A stretch of 64,000 bases of DNA from the NCBI RefSeq assembly GCF_002090115.1, contig NZ_BBRK01000004.1:496001-560000 (forward strand), in the 5' to 3' direction. The stretch is from Demequina sp. NBRC 110054. Lineage in GTDB: Bacteria; Actinomycetota; Actinomycetes; Actinomycetales; Demequinaceae. The notes under the pieces were generated by a model that was not told the DNA's origin, ran no database searches, and saw only the letters and a list, made by a program, of their open reading frames with translations. The translations under genes and the position numbers were made by a program. How positions within the stretch are numbered: position 1 is the first letter of the stretch; every line of letters begins with the position of its first letter. Shown here piece after piece: positions 1-7,826 of this stretch.

Positions 1-960
1 GAGCACCGCATCGTCCTGGAGCACGAAGCGATAGCCGGGGTTGTCTCCCCCGACCACGACGCCCGCGCCCGCGGCCATCGCCTCGATGAGCACGATCCCG
101 AAGCTCTCCCCTCCGGTCGCGGGGAAGCATGCGAGGTCGGCGTCCGCGTAGAACTGCGCCTTGTCCTCCTCGGCGACGAATCCCTCCAGGGAGACGGTGG
201 CGGCGAGGCCGCGCTCGGCAACGAGCGTGCGGACGGGCTCGAGCAGCGGACCTTTGCCGCCCATGCGGACCCGGATGCGCGCGCGCACGTCCTCGGGCAG
301 CGCGGCGACGGCCTCGACCAGCTCGGGCGCGCCCTTGCGGTCCACGAAACGTCCCAGGAAGGACAGCGTGAGCGGACGATCCGTGGCAGCGGGACGATGC
401 GTCCGCACCTGGGCGCGGAACGCGTCGACATCGACCAGGTTGGGGGTGAGCGCGCAGTCGATCCCGAAGGTCGCGCGCGCGAACTCCGCTGCGGGCTGGG
501 ACACGGCCGAGAACGCGTCGAACATCCTCAGGTTGGAGCTCAGCACGCGGCCGAGCGCGGCGGTCCCGATCTCGCTCACGCGCCCGTCGGGGAGGATGTG
601 GAAGGTCCCGACGATGCGGACGTCGCCTCCCAGCACGCGCCTGGCCTCGCGCACGACGCGGCCCGCGAAGAACGGCGAGTGGGGCATCTGGACGTGGATC
701 ACGTCGGGACGCGTCGCGAGCAGCCAGTCGCGCAGGCGTCGCCGTGAGGCGGGCCGCGGGGTCCTGAGACCGTTGCCGTTGAAGGTGACCGCGATGTTGC
801 CGGTGAGCGACACCGACGGAAGGTCGTCGCGCACGTCGCCCGAGCACGCGTAGACGACCTCGTGCCCGGCGTCCGCGAGCGCCGCGCCGAGCGTCGTCAC
901 GTACTGCTGGACGCCGTCGGGCCTGGAGAGGGAGTCATCCAGGACGAACGCGATCTTCAC
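1..960 (-). CDS. GT4-family glycosyltransferase, C-terminus cut by window edge
   Basis: Reading from a GTG at 960 gives 320 codons open to the window edge, so the C-terminus is missing. The product begins MKIAFVLDDSLSRPDGVQQY, the usual N-terminal Rossmann start of a GT-B enzyme with a GxQ-type acceptor loop. Later come GRFVDRKG (start of the donor-binding half, about residue 195) and ESFGIVLIEAMAAG (the E-x7-E motif of GT4, about residue 290). The family includes the actinobacterial phosphatidylinositol mannosyltransferases PimB/PimC and other lipoglycan or sugar transferases; which acceptor is used cannot be told. It has its own leaderless-type promoter and lies downstream of ccsB on the same strand. 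Confidence 0.9.
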   Translation of the reverse strand, partial: MKIAFVLDDSLSRPDGVQQYVTTLGAALADAGHEVVYACSGDVRDDLPSVSLTGNIAVTFNGNGLRTPRPASRRRLRDWLLATRPDVIHVQMPHSPFFAGRVVREARRVLGGDVRIVGTFHILPDGRVSEIGTAALGRVLSSNLRMFDAFSAVSQPAAEFARATFGIDCALTPNLVDVDAFRAQVRTHRPAATDRPLTLSFLGRFVDRKGAPELVEAVAALPEDVRARIRVRMGGKGPLLEPVRTLVAERGLAATVSLEGFVAEEDKAQFYADADLACFPATGGESFGIVLIEAMAAGAGVVVGGDNPGYRFVLQDDAVL

Positions 961-966
961 GCGACG

Positions 967-972
967 AGCCTA
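967..972 (-). promoter_or_regulatory. -10 element TAGGCT, leaderless start of the GT4 gene
   Basis: TAGGCT read on the minus strand is followed by six bases and then the GTG start at 960, so transcription probably begins at the start codon. There is no Shine-Dalgarno sequence. The same TANNNT-6/7-start layout recurs at ten other genes here. Confidence 0.6.
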
Positions 973-1035
973 GCGGCGCGGCCGGTGCGGGGCGCCCGAC
1001 GTCGGCCCGGAGTCGGGCGGTGAGGCCCAGGCGAC

Positions 1036-2094
1036 TCAGGCGTACGAGTGGAGCCCCTGGAAGAAGAGGTTGACCACGGTGAAGTTCATGAGCAGCGCGA
1101 CGAAGCCGACGAGCGACAGCCAGGCGCTGCGCTTGCCCATCCACCCCTGCGTCGTCCTGGCGTGCAGGTACGCGGCGTACAGCACCCAGATGACGAAGGA
1201 CCAGACCTCCTTGGGGTCCCAGCCCCAGTAGCGGCCCCACGCATGCTCGGCCCACACGGCGCCGGTCATCACGGTGAAGGTCCACAGGACGAAGCCCACG
1301 GCGTTGAGCCGGAACGCGAGCGCCTCGAGCTTCTGTGCGCTCGGCACCGCCTCGAGCCAGCGGAACCGTCCGGCCGCCTTGCCGTACTGGATGAGCTGCA
1401 GCACGGTCGCGACCGCGGCCACGGTGAAGACGCCCGTCGCGATGATCGCGATCGAGACGTGGATGACGATCCAGAAGCTCTGCAGAGCGGGCCGCAGACC
1501 CGTCGACGCGGCGTAGAGCTGGGTGAGCCCCAGTCCGAGCACGAAGGTCGCGAAGCCGGTCACGCCGGTGCCGAGGTAGGCGGCGTCGCGCCGCGACTGG
1601 ACGATCGCGAACACGAGGACCGCGACGAACGAGCCCGTGATCGTGTACTCGTACATGTTCGACCACGGCACGTGCCCAGCCTCGATGCCCCGGGCGACGA
1701 GGCCGACGGCGTGGAGGATCAGGCCGAGGTACATCGCGGTGCGCGCGGTGCCGAGCGCGCGGTTCGCGGCGGACCGCGGCGGCGCGGAGTCCTCGCCGTC
1801 ATCGACCACGAACGAGGTGGCGCCCGCCGCCATGGCGGCGACCGCCGCATCGTCCCTGCTGCGCGAGTCATCCGCCTCGTCCGCGTGGGACGACGCGGCG
1901 GCGTCCTCGGCGCTCGTCGACGCACCGGCGGAGACGGCGACGCGCTCCTGCGCGGGCGCCTCGGCGCCGGCGCGCTCCTGCGCGCGCTCGTCGGCGACCC
2001 GGGACAGGCGGATGGACCACGCGACCATCGCGACGGCGTACAGCGCGGTCGCGGACCACAGGGTCAGCACGGAAAGGTACTGCGGGGACATCAT
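1036..2094 (-). CDS. ccsB: Cytochrome c biogenesis protein CcsB/ResC (CcsA family)
   Basis: 352 residues if started at the ATG that overlaps the resB stop (ATGA); a second ATG follows directly. This is the heme-handling membrane subunit of System II cytochrome c maturation, working with ResB to deliver heme across the membrane to apocytochrome. An N-terminal membrane helix (about 8-28) is followed by a long Ala/Glu/Asp-rich cytoplasmic insert (about 35-105), then several membrane helices. The tryptophan-rich signature WGRYWGWDPKEVW sits near the C-terminus, with conserved His residues on either side (HAVG, VIHVS, AEHAWG). It is the last gene of the overlapping ccs operon. The long low-complexity insert is the only unusual part. 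Confidence 0.93.
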   Translation of the reverse strand: MMSPQYLSVLTLWSATALYAVAMVAWSIRLSRVADERAQERAGAEAPAQERVAVSAGASTSAEDAAASSHADEADDSRSRDDAAVAAMAAGATSFVVDDGEDSAPPRSAANRALGTARTAMYLGLILHAVGLVARGIEAGHVPWSNMYEYTITGSFVAVLVFAIVQSRRDAAYLGTGVTGFATFVLGLGLTQLYAASTGLRPALQSFWIVIHVSIAIIATGVFTVAAVATVLQLIQYGKAAGRFRWLEAVPSAQKLEALAFRLNAVGFVLWTFTVMTGAVWAEHAWGRYWGWDPKEVWSFVIWVLYAAYLHARTTQGWMGKRSAWLSLVGFVALLMNFTVVNLFFQGLHSYA

Positions 2095-3761
2095 TCCTCC
2101 TCGATGCGCCGCAGGCGGCCGGTGGCCGCATCGAGGACGCGATGCATCTGGTCGGCGGCCGCGGTGTCGTGCGCGGGGGCCATCGCGGCCGCACGCACCA
2201 CTGTAACCGCGCCCGCGTCGTCCGCCTCGAGCGAGGCGGCGAGCCACAGCCGCCTGCGGGGCGCGAACAGGCTCAGCGAGAGCCCGATCACGGCGCCGAT
2301 CGCGGCTGCGAGCAGCCAAGGCAGCGACGGGTCGGCACGCAGGTCGAAGGCGCCGTACCGGGCGGTGTCGTCCCACGTGAAGGTGCCGAGGCCGTCCGGA
2401 AGCTCGACGCTCTCGCCCGGGCTCAGCGCGACCGTCCACACGTCGCCCTCCTCGTCGCGCAGCGGGCTGAGCTGCGACTCGTCGAGGACGTACACGTTCT
2501 GCGGGATGCCGGAGTCGAGTCCGAGGTCTCCGACGTAGCCGCGCACGACGAGCCTGGGGTTCGCGAGGTCGGGGTGCAGCGACACGAGCGAGCCCTCGGA
2601 CTCCCCCGCCGTGGGCAGGAGCGTCGCCACGAAGCCGAGCTGCTCGCCGCTCGTGACGTCGGGGACCTTGATCACTCCGGTCGACGTGTAGACGTCGTCC
2701 TGGGGGATGAACGGGACCGCGTCGGAGAACGCGACGTTGCCGTCCGCGTCGGTCACGGAGATCTCGGGCGCGTAGCCGTTGCCCTGGAGGTAGATCTTGC
2801 CGCCAGCAACCTGGAGCGGGCGGTTGACCTGGATGTCCGTGGAGATGGCGTCCTCGCCGGGCTCCGCGAGCGTCACCTGCGCGGTGAAGCCCTCCGCCAG
2901 ACCCGAGAGCGAGAACTGCGCGTCGAGCTCGTCGAGCGTGAGGGTGAACGGCTCGAGGCTCGACTCGCTGAACAGCGCGCCCGAGCTGAACGAGTCGTAG
3001 TCGACGACGGCGTTCGTGAACGAGTCGCCCTCGACGATGATCGCCTGGCCGCGGTACGTGAGCAGGTTGCCGATGGCCATCGCGGCGAGGATGCCCACGA
3101 GCGACAGGTGGAACAGCAGGTTGCCGAGCTCGCGGAGGCTCTCGTTGCTCGCGGACAGCGCGAGCTCGCGGCCACCGCCCCGGCGGTCCCGCTCGTCGAC
3201 GCGAACCCGCCAGCCGACGAGCGAGGTCAGCCACGCGGGGCTACGCAGGGCGAGCTCGTTCCTGCCCACGGTGAGCCCGGGGAGGAAGTCGGGGCGCAGC
3301 ATATCCCGCGCCGAGTCGAACGCCTCGGGAACCCGCTCCGCGGCGATCTCCTCCTGGTCCTGATGCTCGAACCTATCGAGGCGGCTCGGCGCGGCCGTGA
3401 CGGGGCTCATGAGAGCCCGCCAGTACACCGCGATGCGCGGCAGGATGCAGCCGATCAGCGACGCGAACAGCAGGACGTAGATCGCCGTGAACCACGCGGA
3501 GCCGAACACGTCGAGGAAGCCGGTCGCGTCGAGCAGCTCGCCCCACCAGCCGTTCTCCTGGACGAACGTGCGCGCGGCCGAGGCGTCCTGCGGATACTGC
3601 GGGAGCACCGACCCGGGGATCGAGGCGAGCGCGAGCATCAGGAGCAGGATCAGCGCGACGCGCATCGACGTGACCTGGCGCCAGATCCATCGCAGCCAGC
3701 CGCGCAGGCCCAGCCGCGGGGCGTCCGCGACGACGTAGTTGTCGAGCTTCATGCGCGCCAT
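2091..3761 (-). CDS. resB: Cytochrome c biogenesis protein ResB
   Basis: 556 residues. ResB/Ccs1 is the partner of CcsB in System II cytochrome c maturation. Membrane helices are visible near residues 30-52 (VALILLLMLALASIPGS), 85-105 and 185-205, followed by a large extracytoplasmic domain of about 240 residues and a last helix near 490 (LLAAAIGAVIGLSLSLFAP). The length is normal for actinobacterial ResB. Its stop codon overlaps the ccsB start, and ccdA ends 13 bases upstream. The start at 3761 is the first in-frame ATG after ccdA; a second Met three residues later is also possible. Confidence 0.93.
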   Translation of the reverse strand: MARMKLDNYVVADAPRLGLRGWLRWIWRQVTSMRVALILLLMLALASIPGSVLPQYPQDASAARTFVQENGWWGELLDATGFLDVFGSAWFTAIYVLLFASLIGCILPRIAVYWRALMSPVTAAPSRLDRFEHQDQEEIAAERVPEAFDSARDMLRPDFLPGLTVGRNELALRSPAWLTSLVGWRVRVDERDRRGGGRELALSASNESLRELGNLLFHLSLVGILAAMAIGNLLTYRGQAIIVEGDSFTNAVVDYDSFSSGALFSESSLEPFTLTLDELDAQFSLSGLAEGFTAQVTLAEPGEDAISTDIQVNRPLQVAGGKIYLQGNGYAPEISVTDADGNVAFSDAVPFIPQDDVYTSTGVIKVPDVTSGEQLGFVATLLPTAGESEGSLVSLHPDLANPRLVVRGYVGDLGLDSGIPQNVYVLDESQLSPLRDEEGDVWTVALSPGESVELPDGLGTFTWDDTARYGAFDLRADPSLPWLLAAAIGAVIGLSLSLFAPRRRLWLAASLEADDAGAVTVVRAAAMAPAHDTAAADQMHRVLDAATGRLRRIEEE

Positions 3762-3774
3762 CAGCAGCCACCCA

Positions 3775-4554
3775 TCAGATCGCCACCCAGAATCCGTCGA
3801 TCCAGCCCTGCAGCAGCGAGGTGAAGCGCTCCCACAGCCCGGTCACGAGCGCGACGCCGAGGATGATCAGCAGGCCGCCGCCCACGCGCATGAGCGCGAG
3901 ACGATGCCGACGCAGCCATCCGAGCACGCGCCCCGAGCGCTCGAACCATGCGGCGAGCAGGATGAACGGCAGCCCGAGCCCCAGGCAGTACGCGAAGGCG
4001 AGGATCGCCCCCTGCGTCACCGAGCCCTCGGTGAGGCCGAGCGTGAGCACGGCCGACAGCGTCGGGCCGATGCACGGGGTCCAACCGAGCCCGAAGGCCA
4101 CGCCCAGCAGCGGCGCGCCCAGCAGGCCCGCGCGCGGGCTCACGTGGACGCGCTTCTCCGCCTGGAGGAAAGGCATTGCACCCATGAACCCGAAGCCGAG
4201 CACGATGATCAGCACGCCGAGCACGCGCGTGACGATGTCGAGCCGCTCCTGGAGCTGCGCGCCCGCCGAGGACACGAGGAAGCCGAGGGCGACGAAGACC
4301 ACGGAGAAGCCGAGGACGAACAGCAGTGCGCCGGCGATCAGCCGCGGCCGGCTCGCCTTGTCCCGGGTGCTGGCTCCGACGCCCGCACCCGCCATCCCCG
4401 ACACGTACCCGAGGTAGCCGGGCACGAGGGGCACCACGCAGGGAGAGGCGAAGCTCACGAGCCCCGCGAGCATCGCGACCGGGATGCCGACGAGCAGCGA
4501 GCCGGTCAGCACGGTGTTCGCCAGCTCACCGCCGATCGAGGAGGCAAGGGTCAC
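3775..4554 (-). CDS. ccdA: Cytochrome c biogenesis protein CcdA
   Basis: 259 residues from a GTG that overlaps the preceding stop codon (GTGA). CcdA carries electrons from cytoplasmic thioredoxin across the membrane to a thioredoxin-like protein outside, which keeps apocytochrome cysteines reduced. Six membrane helices are visible. Conserved Cys residues lie in LVSFASPCVVPLVPGYLGY (helix 1) and GLGWTPCIGPTLSAVL (helix 4), the redox pair of the family. It sits between its probable partner, the TlpA-like lipoprotein, and resB. Confidence 0.95.
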   Translation of the reverse strand: MTLASSIGGELANTVLTGSLLVGIPVAMLAGLVSFASPCVVPLVPGYLGYVSGMAGAGVGASTRDKASRPRLIAGALLFVLGFSVVFVALGFLVSSAGAQLQERLDIVTRVLGVLIIVLGFGFMGAMPFLQAEKRVHVSPRAGLLGAPLLGVAFGLGWTPCIGPTLSAVLTLGLTEGSVTQGAILAFAYCLGLGLPFILLAAWFERSGRVLGWLRRHRLALMRVGGGLLIILGVALVTGLWERFTSLLQGWIDGFWVAI

Positions 4555-5189
4555 TCGGCGGCCCCCGCATCGTCCGTCTCCCCGGCCTCCGCATCGTCCG
4601 TGGACTCGGCGCCGCCCTGATCGAGCGTGACCCCGGACTCGGCCGCCGCGTCCTCGACGAGCGAGCGCAGCGTCGACTCCTCGATCCGCCCCACGGCGCG
4701 CGCGTACAGGTTCCCGTCGGGGTCGATCACGAGCGTGGTCGGGACCGCGTTGATCGACACGACGCCCTGGAGCTGCGCCATCGCGGCGCCATCGGAGTCG
4801 TCGATGCTCGGGTAGTCGACGCCGAACGTGCGCTCGAAGGCCTGCGCGGTGTCCGCGCTGTCGCGCGAGTTCACGCCGACGAACCGCACGCCGTCCTCGC
4901 GGTCGAGCGCCGCGAGGTCCTCGGCCTCGGCGCGGCAGGGCGGGCACGACGCGTACCAGGCGTTGATGACGACGACCTCGCCGGTCCAGTCGGCGGTGTC
5001 GATCTCGGAGCCGTCGTACGCGGTGCCCGTGAGCGCGAGCGGATCGCTCTCGCCGAAGATCGTGACGGTACCGTCGCCGCTCACGTAGCCGGGCGACTGG
5101 GCGGCGTCCTCGGGCGCGCACGCGGCGAGCGCGAGCACGATGGCGACGACGATCGCGGCGAGGATGATGAGCCGCGACCCACGCTTCAT
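4551..5189 (-). CDS. TlpA/ResA-like thioredoxin lipoprotein
   Basis: 212 residues. A lipoprotein signal ends in the lipobox LAAC (about residue 23), so the protein is anchored outside the membrane. The AhpC/TSA-redoxin fold carries the active site NAWYASCPPCRAEAEDL, and a conserved cis-Pro region follows (INAVPTTLVIDPDG). It should reduce apocytochrome c haem-binding cysteines using electrons from CcdA. The C-terminal tail is acidic and Ala/Glu-rich. Start and stop both overlap neighbours (ATGA with the phosphatase, GTGA with ccdA), which implies coupled translation. Two GGACGATGC nonamers 24 bases apart lie in the acidic tail. Confidence 0.92.
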   Translation of the reverse strand: MKRGSRLIILAAIVVAIVLALAACAPEDAAQSPGYVSGDGTVTIFGESDPLALTGTAYDGSEIDTADWTGEVVVINAWYASCPPCRAEAEDLAALDREDGVRFVGVNSRDSADTAQAFERTFGVDYPSIDDSDGAAMAQLQGVVSINAVPTTLVIDPDGNLYARAVGRIEESTLRSLVEDAAAESGVTLDQGGAESTDDAEAGETDDAGAAE

Positions 5190-5806
5190 CGAGGGACCTC
5201 GATGTGCGCGGCGGGCTCGCGGTACTCCATCCCGACCGGCTCGGTGCCCTCGAAGGTGAAGGACGTGAGCGAGGCGAGTCCGCACTCGCGCTTGCGCGGG
5301 TCGTGGATGAGCGAGCGGTGCTCGAACGTGGAGCGGGCGACCCAGATCGGGAGCTGGTGGCTGACCATGATCGTCTCGCCCTCGGGGGTCGCGGCGGCCG
5401 CGTCGCGCATCGCCGCCCACATGCGGGCGGTCTGCTCCTTGTACGGCTCGCCCCACGACGGGCGCAGCGGGTTGCGCAGCATCCACAGCGCCTTGAGGTT
5501 CAGCAGGTCCTTGGGGCCGCTCGGCAGCGGCCCGCCCGCGAAGTCGTTGCCGGCCTCGATGATGCGCGGCTCGGTGTCGATGCTCAGCCCGAATGCCTCC
5601 GCGATCGGGCCCGCGGTCTCCTGCGCGCGCTGCAGCGGCGACGCGACGACCCGACGGATGTCGACGTTGCGGGCGAGGAGATCGTCGGCGACGGCCTGCG
5701 CCATGCGGCGACCGGCCTCGGACAGATGGAACCCTGGCAGGCGCCCGTAGAGGATCTTGTCTGGGTTGTAGACGTGGCCGTGGCGCAGGAGATGGACGAC
5801 AGGCAT
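5186..5806 (-). CDS. Histidine phosphatase (phosphoglycerate mutase-like) family protein
   Basis: 206 residues. The N-terminal LLRHGHVYNPDKILYGR holds the RHG motif with the phosphorylated His, and the second catalytic His is in IMVSHQLPIW (about residue 147). The branch is small cytoplasmic phosphatases rather than true phosphoglycerate mutase; the substrate is unknown. It is first in the cytochrome c maturation operon and overlaps the TlpA-like gene by ATGA. The same gene order (phosphatase, thioredoxin, CcdA, ResB, CcsB) is known from mycobacteria, which supports vertical inheritance. Confidence 0.9.
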   Translation of the reverse strand: MPVVHLLRHGHVYNPDKILYGRLPGFHLSEAGRRMAQAVADDLLARNVDIRRVVASPLQRAQETAGPIAEAFGLSIDTEPRIIEAGNDFAGGPLPSGPKDLLNLKALWMLRNPLRPSWGEPYKEQTARMWAAMRDAAAATPEGETIMVSHQLPIWVARSTFEHRSLIHDPRKRECGLASLTSFTFEGTEPVGMEYREPAAHIEVPR

Positions 5807-5894
5807 ACGGCTATTCTCTCCCGGCTTCGCGGGCGCGCGGTACAGCCCGCTCCGCGCGCTCCTGCGTGACCTCGGACCTGGGCGGCCTCGCGCC

Positions 5895-6146
5895 CTACCG
5901 GGCCTCGTGTGCGTCGAGCGCGGTCGCGAGCAGCGTCGGGTCGATGCGCCAGAAGCCGATCGTCTCGCCGTCGACCGTGACGACGGGGACCTCGTCGCCG
6001 TATCGCTCCTTGAGCGCGGGGTCCGAGTCGATGTCGATCTCCGTCCACGGCACGGCGCGATCGCCGCACACGAGCGTCACGACGCCGCGCCCCTCCTCGC
6101 ACAGGTGGCAGCCTCGGCGGGTGTACAGGACGACGCGTTCTGTCAT
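5895..6146 (-). CDS. Glutaredoxin-like protein (DUF836/NrdH-like fold)
   Basis: 83 residues. The thioredoxin-fold start VVLYTRRGCHLCEEGRG has a CxxC pair (CHLC), and the cis-Pro stretch VPVVTVDGE fits the glutaredoxin-like family. The exact redox partner is unknown. A TATTCT -10 element ends six bases before the ATG, so the mRNA is probably leaderless. It diverges from the HAD-IB gene, which is also leaderless. Homologues sit in the same neighbourhood in mycobacteria. Confidence 0.85.
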   Translation of the reverse strand: MTERVVLYTRRGCHLCEEGRGVVTLVCGDRAVPWTEIDIDSDPALKERYGDEVPVVTVDGETIGFWRIDPTLLATALDAHEAR

Positions 6147-6152
6147 GTCGTC

Positions 6153-6158
6153 AGAATA
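6153..6158 (-). promoter_or_regulatory. -10 element TATTCT, leaderless start of the glutaredoxin-like gene
   Basis: TATTCT on the minus strand, six bases (GACGAC) before the ATG at 6146. It is one half of a divergent leaderless pair with the HAD gene. Confidence 0.6.
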
Positions 6159-6230
6159 AGTTCATCTTCCAGACGCTCGCTGTCTCCCACCTCGCGCGGC
6201 GGCGTACTGGGGACGGCGAAGGGGCCTCGC

Positions 6231-6236
6231 TAGAGT
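6231..6236 (+). promoter_or_regulatory. -10 element TAGAGT, leaderless start of the HAD gene
   Basis: TAGAGT is followed by six bases (GGACAG) and the GTG at 6243; no ribosome-binding site precedes the start. Confidence 0.6.
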
Positions 6237-6242
6237 GGACAG

Positions 6243-7091
6243 GTGACTGCCGGTCCTGCCCCCGAACCCGGCACGCGGATCGCGGCGTTCTTCGACGTCG
6301 ACAACACGATCATCCGCGGTGCCAGCGCGTTCCACCTCGCGCGCGGGCTCAAGCGACGCGGTTTCTTCACGAACCGCGACCTCGTGCGGTTCGGCTGGGA
6401 GCAGTTCAAGTACAACGTCTTCGGCGAGTCCAAGGAGCAGATGCGGACGGTGCGCGACGAGGCGCTGTCGATCATCCGGGGGTGGTCGGTCGCGGAGATG
6501 AGCGCGATCGGCGAGGAGGTCTACGACGAGGTCCTCGCCCTGAGGGTCTTCCCCGGCACCAAGGCGATCATCGACGAGCACCGCGCGCAGGGCCACGAGG
6601 TGTGGCTCATCACCGCGACGCCGGTCGAGATCGGCCGGCTGATCGCGCGACGGCTCGGCGTGACGGGCGCGCTCGGCACCGTCGCGCAGCACAAGGGCGG
6701 CTACTACACCGGCGCGCTCGAGGGCAGCTTCCTCCACGGCACCGCGAAGGCCGAGGCGATCGCGGGGCTCGCGACCCAGCGCGACCTGGACCTCGACGAG
6801 TGCTTCGCCTACGGCGACTCGATGAACGACGTGCACATGCTCGGCGCCGTCGGTCGTCCGTGCGCGGTCAACCCCGACCACAAGCTGCGCGTCCACGCGA
6901 AGCGCCACCGCTGGCCCATCAAGGACTTCAAGGGGCGTAACGAGCAGGGGCGCCGCAGCATCGTCCGGGCGTCGTTCACCGGATCGGTATGGATCGTGAT
7001 GCAGGTGCTGCGCGGGCTCAAGCGCGCCGCATGCGCGCCGTTCCGTCGCAGCGGCGCCGACGCCGCGGAGCCCGCAACCGACAAGGGCTGA
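6243..7091 (+). CDS. HAD-IB family hydrolase (SerB1/CicA-like phosphatase)
   Basis: 282 residues from GTG. HAD motif I is AAFFDVDNTIIRGAS, motif II is LITATPVEI (about residue 122), and motif III/IV is YGDSMNDVHMLGAVG (about residue 200) with the conserved metal-binding Asp residues. This is the SerB-like subfamily IB; known members dephosphorylate phosphoserine or other small phosphomonoesters, but without an ACT domain the substrate stays open. The C-terminus (about 225-282) is basic, with a possible amphipathic or membrane-associated stretch. It is transcribed toward the bS22 gene and ends at a shared terminator. Confidence 0.9.
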   Translation: MTAGPAPEPGTRIAAFFDVDNTIIRGASAFHLARGLKRRGFFTNRDLVRFGWEQFKYNVFGESKEQMRTVRDEALSIIRGWSVAEMSAIGEEVYDEVLALRVFPGTKAIIDEHRAQGHEVWLITATPVEIGRLIARRLGVTGALGTVAQHKGGYYTGALEGSFLHGTAKAEAIAGLATQRDLDLDECFAYGDSMNDVHMLGAVGRPCAVNPDHKLRVHAKRHRWPIKDFKGRNEQGRRSIVRASFTGSVWIVMQVLRGLKRAACAPFRRSGADAAEPATDKG

Positions 7092-7154
7092 CGCCCGCAC
7101 CCCGCCCGCCGTCGGTGCGCGTCCCGACCCGTCCTGCCCAGCCCCACACAGCAA

Positions 7155-7187
7155 GAAGCCCGCCCCACACGCGGTGGAACGGGCTTC
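7155..7187. terminator. Bidirectional terminator hairpin
   Basis: The inverted repeat GAAGCCCG (7155-7162) / CGGGCTTC (7180-7187) has a 17-base loop and lies between the convergent HAD and bS22 genes. Confidence 0.7.
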
Positions 7188-7224
7188 CCGACGTCTTCTG
7201 GCCGCGCGTTGCGGCGGGCCGAGA

Positions 7225-7323
7225 CTACTTCTTGTTACGACGCTGGTGGCGCGTCTTGCGAAGCAGCTTGCGGTGCTTCTTCTTCGACATGCGCTTGCGG
7301 CGCTTCTTGATGACGGAACCCAT
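7225..7323 (-). CDS. Small ribosomal subunit protein bS22 (AURKAIP1/COX24 domain)
   Basis: This is a 32-residue, extremely basic peptide. It starts [20 protein letters not shown] and ends RRNKK before TAG, and carries the KKRRKRMxKKKxRKxxRxTRxQRR pattern of the AURKAIP1/COX24 family. In mycobacteria the same 33-residue protein was found in the 30S subunit and named bS22. It lies 65 bases downstream of the BldC-like gene on the same strand, the arrangement found in many actinobacteria. Confidence 0.93.
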   Translation of the reverse strand: MGSVIKKRRKRMSKKKHRKLLRKTRHQRRNKK

Positions 7324-7388
7324 GGGTCCCTCCCTCGAGATCGGCTAACTGACGGGCGTCCTGCGCGCAGGACGCGACAGACAGTGGA

Positions 7389-7628
7389 CTAGCCTACCGC
7401 GCCTGCGGACCTGCCGTCATCCTCCGTGGTAATACCGCCGTTGAGCTCGGCCTGCTTGAGGAATTCGTCGACCGCGGCCTGCGGGACGCGAAAGGAGCGG
7501 CCGAACCGCACGGCGGGCATGTCGCCCGCGTGAACCCAGCGATACACCGTCATCCGCGAGACCCTCAGCAGGTCAGCGACCTCGGCAACAGTCAGAAACG
7601 TCGTCCGCGGCGGGTTCTCGTCGGGCAT
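7389..7628 (-). CDS. BldC-like MerR-type helix-turn-helix DNA-binding protein
   Basis: 79 residues. The excisionase/BldC-type winged helix TVAEVADLLRVSRMTVYRWV is followed by GDMPAVRFGRSFRVPQAAVDEFL. BldC proteins bind direct repeats cooperatively and regulate development or sporulation in streptomycetes; the role outside sporulating genera is less clear. A Shine-Dalgarno AAGGAG precedes the ATG. It is probably co-transcribed with bS22 and diverges from the potassium uptake operon. Confidence 0.88.
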   Translation of the reverse strand: MPDENPPRTTFLTVAEVADLLRVSRMTVYRWVHAGDMPAVRFGRSFRVPQAAVDEFLKQAELNGGITTEDDGRSAGAVG

Positions 7629-7741
7629 GGCGCGTATTCTCCTTCAGCTCATCCGGAGCGGATATCGGCCGAATGCTCCTCCCACTGTAGAGGCTGATGT
7701 GACAGTTGTGAAGAATGAAGAAAGTGCCGATAGTGGGGGGT

Positions 7742-7762
7742 GGACCGCTTCCGGGGCGGTCC
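7742..7762. other. Hairpin in the divergent bldC-like/ktrB spacer
   Basis: GGACCGC (7742-7748) pairs with GCGGTCC (7756-7762) around a seven-base loop, 65 bases before the potassium transporter start. The rest of the 198-base spacer shows no recognisable riboswitch. Confidence 0.4.
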
Positions 7763-7826
7763 GGGCAGGGCTCCGCATCGGCCCAGACCGACGATGGGCG
7801 CGCACTCGGGCGCGTGAGGGGACGGG

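Noticed and set aside
6243-7091. Naming the HAD-IB gene serB
   Set aside because: Motifs fit the subfamily, but the substrate-specific residues and ACT domains are not evident; only the family name is supportable.
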